NCBI GenBank assembly: GCA_018136815.1
Contig: CM030932.1
Location: forward strand, 5,990,407 to 6,054,406
Source: Isochrysis galbana
Lineage: Eukaryota; Haptophyta; Isochrysidales; Isochrysidaceae
Direction: 5' to 3'
DNA: 64,000 nt
Shown here: positions 20,985-30,333 of the stretch, piece after piece
Numbering within the stretch: the stretch's first letter is position 1
Layout of the letters: each line of letters opens with the position of its first letter
The notes under the pieces: generated by a model
The model's database searches: none
What the model was told of the DNA's origin: nothing
Seen by the model: only the letters and a program-made list of their open reading frames with translations
Position numbers and translations under genes: made by a program

Positions 20985-22060
20985 AGATATTAGGTTAGGG
21001 TTAGAGTACCTTCGGCTATCTAGATAGATACTAATGGTCTAATAAGGCTAGTAACCGGATAGCTGGGTATCTAGATACCCAGCTACTCACCACCCATTTC
21101 CACTACCCACCTCCATGCGGGTAGGGGTAGGGGCGTCTCTCCTACCCACTGGGTACGTCTGGGTAGTGAAACGTCACTATTCAGGATACTCATGCGAGTA
21201 GGGCGGCGGAGCCGCCCTCTAATAGCAGTGCGCGCGCGCTACCGCGCGCGTGCCAACAGCCGCCTGTGTCGCGTTTTTGGCTCTATCGGGCGCATACTGT
21301 AGTAGCAATAGCTTCCTAGCTACACTGTGTACTGTGTGTTGTGCCTCTGCACAAATGTATTGGATATACATAGAGTAATATATATACATGATCAACACAC
21401 GCACTGCACACGCATGTGCGCACGCAGCACGCACACAGCACACAGCGGCACAAGTGCAAAGATGCCTCGCGCGACAAAGGAGAACACAAGAACACAAACA
21501 CACACACTCTGACTCTGCTCACGGGGACACTCACACTCATGGGCAATTATGTGCTGCGAGCAAGGCGTGCTCTAGAGTGTCATCACGTTGACCGCGTCAT
21601 GATTCTCAGATCGAAAAATAGAACAACTCTAGCTCAAGCTACAAGCATGTGGTGGATTGGGAATTGTGGAGCAAATCCAAAAAGCAAAAGGCTTAATTAT
21701 AGCTTGGAGATTGGGCTTGAATAGGCGTGTTGGAGACGTATTGCGTATTGGGGTATTATTATATGGTGTATGGTGCAATTATATGGTGCAAATATGTGGG
21801 GGCGTGGGACGTCCTAGCAGCCTAGCCGGGTATCTGGTATCTGGATACCCAGAATACAGAATACCCAGATGCTTTTTCCACTACCACTATCTAACCAGAT
21901 AGGGGGTGGTCACTACCACTATCTAACCAGTTAGGCTTGGGTGAACTACCCACAATATCCAGTTAGGCCCAAATCAAAGTGGTTACTAGCCTTATGGTCT
22001 AATAGTGCCCTTCGGCTACGGCTATCTAGATAGATACCAATAGTGCCTCGACCAAACCTA
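20985..22060. repeat. About 1-kb region bounded by inverted TATCTAGATA-rich ends
   Basis: Left end: TTCGGCTATCTAGATAGATA, then TGGTCTAATAAGGCTAGTAACC and a perfect palindrome GGGTATCTAGATACCC (21067-21082). Right end (21985-22045): GGTTACTAGCCTTATGGTC, then CTTCGGCTACGGCTATCTAG. Read in reverse complement, the right end contains most of the left-end words, though in part rearranged. Inside, CCACTACC and CTAACCAG words recur (21870-21960). A telomere-like TTAGGTTAGGGTTAG occurs at 20990-21004. The interior has no coding frame. It may be a non-autonomous element, distinct from the TAGGGCGGTC family. Confidence 0.5.
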
Positions 22061-22090
22061 TTATCAGAATTATCAGTATTATCTAGATAG

Positions 22091-22140
22091 TAGGGCGGTC
22101 AAACACGCCTTTTAACTTCTAAGGGTGAAAATTCATTTTC
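22091..22140 (+). repeat. Terminus of the TAGGGCGGTC family
   Basis: It starts TAGGGCGGTCAAACACGCC and runs into TTTTAACTTCTAAGGGTG. The same subfamily, reversed, ends at 11716. No opposite end could be found before the next repeat. Confidence 0.65.
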
Positions 22141-22634
22141 ATTTAGTCAAGATTGAGGTTTTATCACACGATTTTTAGGGTATTGGTATTACACTGGACT
22201 AGGCCTAGGTACTAGGTAGAAATATGTGACATATTGAACTACATGTTTGGGTCAAATTTTCCATATACATATCGATCACATATTTGTGCATGGTTCACAT
22301 ATTTACTGCATATTTGGGCGCGTACACGGCGTACAGAGGGGGTTTACATACTAATTATGGACGTTACGCCGGGGGGGGGTTCGCAAGTGGGAGTTCGCGA
22401 GAGCGCGCGGGGCGAGAGGGGGAGCGAGAGAGAGGGAGAGGGAGAGGGAGAGCGAGAGCGAGAGCGAGAGCGAGAGAGAGCGAGCGGCGAGGGAGAGGGA
22501 GAGGGAGAGCGAGAGCGAGAGCGGGCGGAGTGGGGGCGGCAAGGGAAAGGGACATTCTTTCACTACATATTTTCTAGCCATTTTTGGGCGGATTTCCTAC
22601 ATATTTCGACATATTTCTACTACATATTTGGGCA

Positions 22635-22800
22635 CCAACTAAGTTTATACTTAGTTCGCCCATGGGGGGGGCACGAGCCCCCCTCTCTCCACTCCTCCCC
22701 TGCCATGGGGAGGAACCACCCATGCTCCTGGCACGCCTGATGGCTTGCCAGGAGCCCACTGCCCGGCTGACCCACTCTCTCCCTGGCAGGCTCGCCTGCC
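22635..22800 (+). repeat. LINE 5'-end fragment
   Basis: It carries the leader palindrome (AACTAAGTTTATACTTAGTT), CCCATGGGGGGGGCACGAG and the segment 'CATGCTCCTGGCACGCCTG', as in the LINE ORF1 start at 11540-11680 (reverse orientation). It breaks off before the conserved ORF1 domain. Confidence 0.65.
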
Positions 22801-23300
22801 TCGCGCGTCCTGGCCTCTCGTGGCCAGCCCATCGCTCCAACCCCCCTCCCCCCTGTTTCGACAGGCAGAAGGTGCAGAGTGGGGGCCCCTGGCCTCCAGG
22901 AGCCTCCAGGGGTCGCTAGGGGCAGCTGCAGGCCTGCCGCAGGCGCGCCATCGCGCGTGCCTGCAGGAGAGGGGAGAGAGAGCGCGGAGAAGGGGGTGGG
23001 CGGAGCGTGAGCTCCGCTCACCGAAAAATCGGTTAGTCTCGCGCCTGTTTACAGGATAAGTCGAGACAGAGTCGGCCTCCAGCCTAGGTGGCGTAGGAGG
23101 AAGGGGGGAACGGATCACCGGGGGGGGGCGCGGGCCACCGGACCATATCTAAGCCCTTCACCCCTATCCCCCTAGTAGTGCACGGGGGGAGCCGCCTGAT
23201 GGCGGGGGGGGGGAAGGGCCGGGGGAGTGGGGGTGTAGAAAGTATGCTACGTGTAGGTAGTGGTTCCATTCGCCGCGAGTGCGGTAAGAATATTATGAAG
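22801..23300. repeat. Repeat E fragment followed by repeat family D
   Basis: 22818-22890 matches 50812-50880 and, reversed, 43455-43530 (CCAGCCCATCGCTCCAACCC and 'CGACAGGCAG'). 23008-23300 (family D) begins GAGCTCCGCTCACCGAAAAA and passes 'TTTACAGGATAAGTCG', 'GGGGGGAACGGATCACCGGG', 'CCCTAGTAGTGCACGGGGG' and 'GTAGTGGTTCCATTCGC'. Family D recurs at 50950-51245 and, reversed, at 23528-23760 and 29440-29580. No coding content was seen. Confidence 0.7.
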
Positions 23301-23427
23301 TTTTTTTACTACATATTTGGGCAAGAAAAACTACATATTTCTACCTAGCTAGGCCTACACTGGACGAAATAAATGGGTATATTAGACAGAATCTTATAAG
23401 AAAAATAACTTTAATATTCCCCCTCAC

Positions 23428-23527
23428 NNNNNNNNNNNNNNNNNNNNNNNNNNNNNNNNNNNNNNNNNNNNNNNNNNNNNNNNNNNNNNNNNNNNNNNNN
23501 NNNNNNNNNNNNNNNNNNNNNNNNNNN
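23428..23527. other. Assembly gap (100 N)
   Basis: Exactly 100 N bases. Copies of repeat D lie on both sides in opposite orientation, the likely reason for the break. Confidence 0.99.
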
Positions 23528-23760
23528 CCTCCCCCCCGCCATCAGGCGGCTCCCCCCGTGCACTACTACGGGGATAGGGATGAAGGGCTTAGATATGGTC
23601 CGGTGGCCCGCGCCCCCTTCCTCCCCCTCCCCCCCCCCCGGTGCTGATCCGTTCCCCCCTTCCTCCTACGCCTACCGGGCAAGCGGCGGCCTCGGTCCCG
23701 ACTTATCCTGTAAACTGGAGCTTGACCTACTTATTCTTCGGTGGGCGGAGCTCTTGAAAT
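23528..23760 (-). repeat. Repeat family D, inverted copy
   Basis: The reverse complement of the family-D landmarks is present in order: CATCAGGCGGCTCCCCCCGT, the CACTACTACGGGGATAGGG variant, GATCCGTTCCCCCC, GACTTATCCTGTAAAC and GGTGGGCGGAGCTC. Together with 23008-23300 it makes an inverted pair around the gap. Confidence 0.7.
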
Positions 23761-25300
23761 AAAAAATTTTTCCAACTGGGAAGGTGCTGGTCCGAAGCTT
23801 TTCTTCAGTGAAGGTGCAGGTGAAGGTGAGAGTGCGAGAGTGCAGGAACTGCAGGTGCAGGTGAAGACACGGTGAACGGGGCGCGCTGGGCGGCCAGTAG
23901 CCCGCCAAGGTGGCTGTTGATCGTGCTCGCGTGGGATTGCAAGTTGAGAGCCTAAATTGATCAAGTGGCGGGGCACACCGCCCATGTTATCGGGAAAAAT
24001 AAGCAGGCACCTGCACTGCACGCACACTCCTTCACTCCAATTGCGGCATCGACGCCACATACAGCTGCGGAGCCCGCGCGCGCACATCGAATCCCGCGTG
24101 CACGCACACACCCGTTCTATTCAAAACAAGATCCTCAAGCTGTTTCATTCACTCATGCGGACATGGGAAGCGCAGCAGCGGAAGTGCAGCAGCAATAGAA
24201 CAGCCCCGCGCTGAACGCGACGCATGAAGTGCACTCCAGCGGGGGGCCCATTTTCAGAGGCTGAGCGCGTTGTTGTCGCTGTCGCTCGAACATGCTCCCT
24301 CCGCTGTTTCACCCTGCTGCGTTTCCTCGTGCTGTTCGTCCGTCTCGACTCCGGCTGATTCCAGACGCGTGCGCTCCCTGCCGATCTTGTAGAAGAAGAC
24401 AGCCAGCACTGTGCGAGCAGTGCTTGCGCCAGACCTGTGGTACATGCGAGACCGTGGCTTGTTCGGAGCTCTCCGCTATCCGTTAGGTTCTCTGCTTTCC
24501 CTCGCGGGACGCTCGATCCTAGCAGGGGGGTGTCGCATTCGCGAATCGACACTCGTTAGGCTTGTCGTTCGGCATTTATCGTTATAATTCTCTGCTTTCT
24601 CTCGTTCTCGGTCAAAAGCTTCGCTTGGATGCATGGGATGGTGGGTTGTGGAGCGCCCCCTCTCTTTCTCTCGAAAGAGAAGGGAAGTTTCCCCACCTTT
24701 CTTCCTCCCAGGCGCCTCTCAAATAGGTTTAATTTGCTATCTCCCTTGCGTTTCTATATCTGCTTCTGGGGCAATCAGGTTTAATTTGCGCCGACCTCTT
24801 CGTATCTTCCCCTTAGGCACATCGCATTTCTCTCGTCTTATTCGGTAGGTCTCTTGGAATCCTGCGTAGCAAGAGTGCCCTCGTTTCCGTTATGGTGCGA
24901 TTCCCGTTCCAGACGAGATCGCCGACAGATCGCCCTTTGATCGTCGTCCGTCGTTGTCTGACCGGAGTGTTTGGGTTTGATTTCAGTCGAGTTATGTGAG
25001 AAAGTCGTGGGGCGAGAGTCGGGGTGTTTTCCTGGATGTCTCTGTCCGTCGTCCTGTCGTCAGTCGTCATCCGTCGCTCTCGTTCCCGTCGCTCTCGCTC
25101 TCGTAACACTCATACCCTACAATCCCTCCTCGCCTCGCCAGCCCCTGCCATCACAGCCCTCCTCACACTCGCCCTCGCCTCTCGCCGCTCGCTCGATGTC
25201 GCTCTCGCCGCCGTCCTCGCCCTCGCTCAAGCCCGCCTACCCGCCTTCCTCTGCTGACGGGCTTCAGCCCGTCAGCACCTCCGAAGTGGTCTCCCTCGCC
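23761..25300. other. Long intergenic interval without recognised genes
   Basis: Weak open frames exist on both strands (for example a Cys-rich 40-residue stretch at about 24360-24486). None shows a conserved domain, splice context or similarity within the window. CTCT/CGCT-rich low-complexity sequence fills 25060-25240. TTTAATTTGC occurs twice (24728, 24780). Confidence 0.4.
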
Positions 25301-25307
25301 GCGCCTG

Positions 25308-26292
25308 TAGGGCGGTCACTCACTCTTTTTAACCACTATTTTCCGCCTCCCCTGGGTGTCCAAGGATTCCGCAGGGTCCCCCCCTACCTGCCCCGGCAAC
25401 CGTCTCCCCCCCCCACGAACCCCCTCCCGCCCCACGAAAGGCAATGGCGTCGGTGAGTGACCCCCCTCCCTTCCCCCGGGCGTGGCGGTCTATTTTGGGA
25501 GAATGACACGGTCGCCCACGGGAGGGAATCAGAGAAATGAATAAGGGGCGCATCACTATAAGAAACGCGGAGCTTCCGCGAAGGGCAATCGCCGCGGGAT
25601 GCCGCGATATGGTGCGCGATGCGGCATCTACTCGGTGAGCGGGCACAAGAACGGCCTCGTGGCGCCGCCGGTCGCGGGTCGAAGTTGGGCGCTCACGGTG
25701 CGTCTTGGGGGCGTGACGTCGTCATCACCGGCGCCCGCAAAGGGCTGATTTCGACGCGGTGCGCGGGGGCGGCGGGCGCGATTGGCGTGGCTGTGAGGGC
25801 GGGATGCCGCGATATGGTGCGTGATGCGGCATCTACTCGGTGAGCGGGCACAAGAACGGCCTCGTGGCGCCGCCGGTCGCGGGTCGAAGTTGGGCTCTCT
25901 ATCCCTTGGCGATTTTAGCGTTGAGCGTCTTCATAGTTTTTGTGATAATTACGTACACGTTCAAGTCCATGAAATCATAGAAGTATTGTATTGCGGTGCG
26001 TACAGAACCAGGCTGTATCGACCGTGTTTGCTGGTGATGACCATGGCTTCGTAATGCGCTGCGAGAGGCGCGCTTGAAGGCCATCGATAAAATTATACCG
26101 GAGGGGGCCCGTTGTATATTTCTGCGCGGCTGTCAGAGGCCTGAAATTGAGTATTTTTCGAAAATTTTGCCGGAGGACCCCGGATTTTTTTTGCTGATCT
26201 CTCATACCAGAACCTATAGGGAGCTTATTTAGGTCCTCGTTTGCCCATTACCGATGGTGCCCTTCGCACCCCCCTAGTGAGTGACCGGGCTA
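25308..26292 (+). mobile_element. Complete non-autonomous DNA transposon (985 bp) with TIRs and 7-bp target duplication
   Basis: The left end TAGGGCGGTCACTCACT and the reverse complement of the right end TAGCCCGGTCACTCACT agree at 15 of 17 bases. The element is flanked by GCGCCTG on the left (25301-25307) and GCGCCTG on the right (26293-26299), a 7-bp target-site duplication. There is no transposase frame inside. A unit of about 100 bp is duplicated (25597-25700 and 25801-25905). The part after TCGAAGTTGGGCT (25886 on) resembles 46439-46500, the 3' part of the transposase-bearing element at 43573. Other ends of the family are at 1-123, 50308-50490 and 53163. Confidence 0.85.
25597..25905 (+). 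repeat. Internal direct duplication in the 985-bp transposon
   Basis: GGGATGCCGCGATATGGTGC through GGGTCGAAGTTGGGC occurs twice with one mismatch in about 100 bp, start to start 204 bp apart. The spacer between the two is unrelated. It appears younger than the element itself. Confidence 0.9.
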
Positions 26293-26371
26293 GCGCCTGC
26301 GCCTGCCGCCTGCCGCCGGCTTCGCCCCTTCCTCATTGCCCTCAGGCCCTATGGGCCATCCCAATTCGTCA

Positions 26372-26609
26372 ACTTTACTTCCTCGGGACGGCTCTGCCCT
26401 TCTGCGGACGCCCCCTCCGTGTAGATCAGAGTAATCATTGGAGGTTAGCTAGCGCAACGAGTCGGTGACGATACCACGTTACCACACCGTACACCGGAGG
26501 AGTAGAACCACTTCTACAAAACAACTCAGGCCAGACACATTCCATACTTTCAGTCTTTCATACTTTACTTCCTCTCGGGACGGCTCTGCCCTTCTGCGGA
26601 CGCCCCCTG
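26372..26609 (+). repeat. Direct repeats flanking module P2 upstream of the GH3 gene
   Basis: A 46-bp sequence (ACTTTACTTCCTC, GGGACGGCTCTGCCCTTCTG, CGGACGCCCCCT) is present at 26372-26417 and again at 26562-26609 with a 2-bp insertion. Between them lies module P2 (26419-26531), which also occurs upstream of the unknown gene at 43096. The second copy ends about 45 bp before the GH3 start codon. Confidence 0.8.
26419..26531 (+). promoter_or_regulatory. Module P2, shared 5' flank, copy upstream of GH3
   Basis: About 113 bp matching the reverse complement of 43192-43308 at roughly 85-90% by eye. Common words are GCGCAACGAGTCGGTGACG, ATACCACGTTAC and CACCGGAGGAGTAGAACCAC. Relative to transcription both copies have the same orientation and end 95-125 bp before a start codon of unrelated genes. 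A role as promoter or 5' UTR is inferred; a mobile repeat that happens to lie there is the alternative. Confidence 0.5.
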
Positions 26610-26654
26610 CACCTTGAAAAAAATTGTGCAGCCCCTGGACTGCCGTGTGTCGGC

Positions 26655-29028
26655 ATGCTGCTAGGGTGGGCCTTGCTTGCTGCGCAGCCGTGGATGCAGC
26701 GCGCGCTCAAGCCCACCGAACGCGCTGCCATGCTTGTAAGCGTGATGAACTTGAGCGAGAAAGTCCATCTCTTCCACGGGTCGTGCAGCGGTTATGTGGG
26801 CAACGTGTGTGGGATCCAGCGCGTCGGCATCCCTCCAATCAGAATGAATGATGGCCCACAGGGATATCGAGACAATGACCATCCTGGCTCGTCAACAGCC
26901 TGGCCTTGTTCATTGGCTATTGCCGCGACTTTCGATCGCGAAGCCTCGCATTTCTGGGGACGAGCGATGGGGCATGAATTTTACTTGAAGGGGGCAAACG
27001 TCCAGCTCGGTCCTGGGATGTGCCTCGCACGGGTCCCTCTTGCTGGCCGGAATTTCGAGTACATTTCTGGAGAGGATCCCTACCTTGGGCGCACACTTGT
27101 CCAGCCAGCCGTCAAGGGGATTCAGTCGCAAGGCGTCGTGGCAAATGCCAAGGTGCGCGCCTCCAAGATGGTTTTTCACATTTCTACACCTTGGTCCTTG
27201 TGAGTTCCCATTGTGGAGCTTTTGGCTGACTGTGAAGCACCAAGTGTGCATGTAGCATTGGATCATGAACAACCAAGAAACTGACCGCGAGAGTGTTGAT
27301 GAAGAAGTCGATGAACGGACGCAGTTCGAGCTGTACTACCCGCCATTTGAAGGCGCGATCGCTGCAGGTGTAGGTTCAGTGATGTGCTCTTACAACAAGA
27401 TTAGAGGCAAGTGGTCATGCGAGAATGAGGCGACGTTGCTACGTGATCTAAAGGAGCGCTTGGGATTTCAAGGCTGGGTCATGTCGGATTGGGGTGCGAC
27501 CCACTCGCTTTCTGTGAACGCAGGACTGGATCAGGAGATGCCCGGGAGTGGGCACCTCTCGAATGAAGCTTTGGTCCAGGCTGTTATTAAGGGTACTATC
27601 AACGAGTCCAGAATTGACGATGGGGCGAGACGCATCCTCACACCTTTCTTCAGCGTTGGTGCATTCGATTGGAACAATACCAATACGCAGGCGAACAACG
27701 TCAGCAACCCACAACACACCTCGCTGGCACGCTCTCTGGCTGCTAGCTCCATCGTGCTCTTGAAAAACAATCACAATACCCTACCTCTCCCCACTTCCCC
27801 TTCAAGCGAACTACGGCTTGTGCTCTTTGGGAAGACGGCGATGAAACCTGTCGTTGCAGGATGTGGCTCCGGCCAAGTTGTACCGTCTTATCTTCCATCG
27901 CCTTATGATGCCATCGCATCGAAGTTGCAAATCCGGACGCCACCAAAAGTTTGTGACATGGAATCGAGCAACACGAGTGCAAAATTGTGCGAGATGCCTC
28001 GTAGGATGCCTTCTGCTTGCAACCATTTAGAACAGCGATGCCTCTCGTACGATGACGGTGACAGCCCGCATTCCATTCTCGCTTTTTCGACAACCGTCGA
28101 CGTGGCCATTGTGTTTGTCTCTACCTCTTCTTGTGAAGGCCGAGACCGCGAATCGTTAGCGTTTGATGATGCTGGCGACACTTTAGTCGACATTGTATGT
28201 TTAGCTGGCTTCAAACGCGTCATTGTTGTGGCAGTAGCGCCAGGAGCCGTGCTAATGCCCTGGAGAGATAAAGTGGACGCAATAACCATTGCCTTCATGC
28301 CGGGTCAAGAGTATGCTAATGCGCTCGCGGACATCCTATTCGGGCAGGTGACACAAGTCTCTCACTATCTAGAACAATGCCATTGCCATATGCAGCCCTT
28401 CCGAAGTGGGGACTCTGTCAGTCCTTTCCTAGCCGAGGCGCGAACTCTCGTTAACTTCCATGGCCCATCTGATCCTGTGTTCTAGGTTAACCCTTCAGCG
28501 AAGTTGCCACTCACGCTCCCAGCGAGTAAAAATGATATCGACTTTAATCAGCGAATGTGGCCGGGTATATTCCCCCACAACGACTCTCAACGCGTCGCCT
28601 TTTATGACGAACGGTTGCTCGTCGGTTACCGATGGTATGACGCCAAGTCTGTCGCGCCAGCATTTCCATTTGGTTATGGTCTCTCCTTTACGACATTTAC
28701 GCTTTCGAAGTTAACCGCATCTGCCAATGCCATCTCAGTTACTGTGACGAACACTGGGCGTGTCGCCGGTCGCGCGGTCCCACAGCTGTATCTCGGCTTT
28801 CCCCCTCAGGCCGGAGAGCCGCCTCAGCAGCTCCGCGGCTTTCATAAGACCGCTGTCCTCTACCCCGGAGAAATGGAGACATGTACCTTTGAATTGGTGC
28901 CGCGCGACCGATCGATTTGGGATGTTGAGAAACACGAATGGGCTGAGGTGAAAGGTGTGTATCACGTGATCGTAGGTTTCTCTTCCCGATGCCCGCAAGC
29001 GCTGAAGGCTATTTTCAGCCTTGAATGA
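26655..29028 (+). CDS. Glycoside hydrolase family 3 (beta-glucosidase/beta-xylosidase type), 3 exons
   Basis: Retaining glycosidase that removes terminal beta-linked sugars. Exons 26655-27152, 27256-28347 and 28486-29028 are joined by introns of 103 and 138 bp (donors GTGCGC and GTGACA, acceptors TGTAG and TTCTAG), all phase 0, total 710 aa. Exon joins restore the family motifs NAKHWIMNNQETDR and DILFGQVNPSAKLPLTLP. The nucleophile Asp lies in VMSDWGATH (D244). NDGPQGYR near residue 72 belongs to the N-terminal barrel. The C-terminal half has the second sandwich (ASSIVLLKNNHNTLPL) and a fibronectin-III-like domain with GYRWYDAKSVAPAFPFGYGLS. The N-terminal about 16 residues are hydrophobic but short for a signal peptide, so an upstream exon may exist. 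Sugar specificity cannot be read from the sequence. Confidence 0.92.
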
Positions 29029-29439
29029 GGCAGATACCTCTCGCTGTTTCCAGAGGGTTCCTGTGGTGGCGGGGTGCATGGATGTGGTGTGAGAAGTGAC
29101 ACTTGGAGGTGAGTGCGGTGTGGCTGCTAGGTCTGTAACATGGGCGTCTGTAGCAGAGTCAAAAGGCGCGCACAGCGGCGTACGACACGCAGGATGACGG
29201 GGAGGCCTAACTAACGGGAGGCCAGCGCCGCAGCAACCTCGCAGTATAAGGGCTTCCCCGTCAACGGATGAACGGGGCGAGGCTTGGCCATGGGCACAGG
29301 GGCGGCCCATGGAGCAGGGGGTAGGAGTAGGAGCGCAACAATCGACAGTGGATAGAAAACATAATAAATTAAACCATATAATAGTAGTATAATATACAAT
29401 ATCTCGCCGCACACGCGACTCTGGAACCGATACTTTCAC
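29029..29439. other. Intergenic region 3' of GH3
   Basis: An AT-rich stretch (29345-29400) could hold the polyadenylation region of a neighbouring transcript. The long minus-strand frame across the GH3 3' end is a shadow. No gene was recognised. Confidence 0.4.
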
Positions 29440-29690
29440 ACGCAAGCGTTCTACACCCCCACTCCTCCGGCCCTTTGCCCCCCCCCACCATGTGCTGGCA
29501 TCTGGCGACTCCCCCCGTGCACTATTAGGGGGATAGGGGTAAATAAAAGGCTTAGGCAACTTGTTTGCCGTACGTTTGTTTGTACGGCCAATGTCAATGT
29601 CAATGAGGGCTGAAGCCACTCGGGAGCTAGAGCTAGGGAGCCCGGGGGGGGAGGGGGGGGGGGAGGGCATGAGCAGGCGCCTCCCCCATG
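29440..29690 (-). repeat. Repeat family D, partial inverted copy
   Basis: It contains the D words GACTCCCCCCGTGCACTA, TTAGGGGGATAGGGGTAAA and AAGGCTTAGG in reverse orientation. Then it diverges and ends with G-rich runs (29644-29664). The remainder to about 30120 shows no gene; two AAAAACTT-TTAATAT stretches occur near 29735 and 30005. Confidence 0.55.
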
Positions 29691-30333
29691 TGAAATAAGT
29701 ATAAGCATATTAGTTCTAGTTCGAGAGAGAGAGAAAAACTTCTTAATATTTACACCATACCACACACCAAGTCGCGTTCCGTCAAAAGAGGGCCATGTGA
29801 TAGTTTTGTTTTTACTCAGACTGTTATGTTAGTACATGCACAAGGACGCGGCGCGTGCGCATAGCAGCTAAGCAGGCTGAGTTTTCATTTTTTCGTCTTT
29901 TTCTCACACCCCTCCTCCTCGATCCTGTTGTCAATGTCGTTCTGCTGGCAGGCGACCATGTCGCTTGGCTGATCCTGGGTGGCGAGGTCCGTGATGCGTG
30001 CGAAAAAAAAAACTTTTTAATATCCTCGCCTCGCCCGTGGCAATGGAAGACACTCACGAAGCCACGCTCTTTCTCCTCCCACTCCCTCACTCCCTGCCTT
30101 GCGGCAACTCCCCTCGTGCTCTACTTAGGGGCCCGGGTCGTTTGGGGGGTCCGAGTTAAGCGGGGTGCACCTGTCCCCAACGGTATGTTCTCGCCTCCCT
30201 CCTGTTCCGTTGAGTGACCTGTAGATACTGTGAGTGCTTCGGGGTGTAGTCGTACTAATGTGTACGTCCGTATATCCGGTATGTCCGTAATTATGGTCGA
30301 TGTCATACGGTCGGAGCGGGTTGTCGTGTCTAT
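29691..30333. other. Region between repeat D and the LINE fusion ORF
   Basis: The part at about 30120-30333 is probably the 3' untranslated region of the LINE fusion on the minus strand. No poly(A) tail or target duplication was visible. No other gene was seen. Confidence 0.35.

Larger units (their letters stand above)
22185..23375. repeat. Composite repeat with inverted ends and CATATTT words, carrying a LINE 5' piece
   Basis: Left: TACACTGGACTAGGCCTAG, then CTAGGTAGAAATATGT. Right, in reverse complement (23330-23375): CCAGTGTAGGCCTAGC, then CTAGGTAGAAATATGT. So the two sides are inverted repeats. ACATATTTG-like words recur on both inner sides (22240-22310, 22565-22630 and 23305-23345). A GAGAGC microsatellite occupies 22420-22530. 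LINE-leader and repeat E/D sequences fill 22640-23300. I infer a host element into which other repeats have inserted. Confidence 0.55.

Noticed and set aside
20990-21004. Telomere
   Set aside because: Only about two imperfect TTAGGG-like units inside the scaffold, with unique sequence on both sides.
24292-24486. Possible Cys-rich zinc-binding peptide
   Set aside because: The Cys spacing does not fit a known finger, the frame is short and there is no splice context.
28735-29670. 311-codon minus-strand open frame
   Set aside because: It overlaps the third exon of GH3 in antisense and has no domain. It is a shadow of the real gene.
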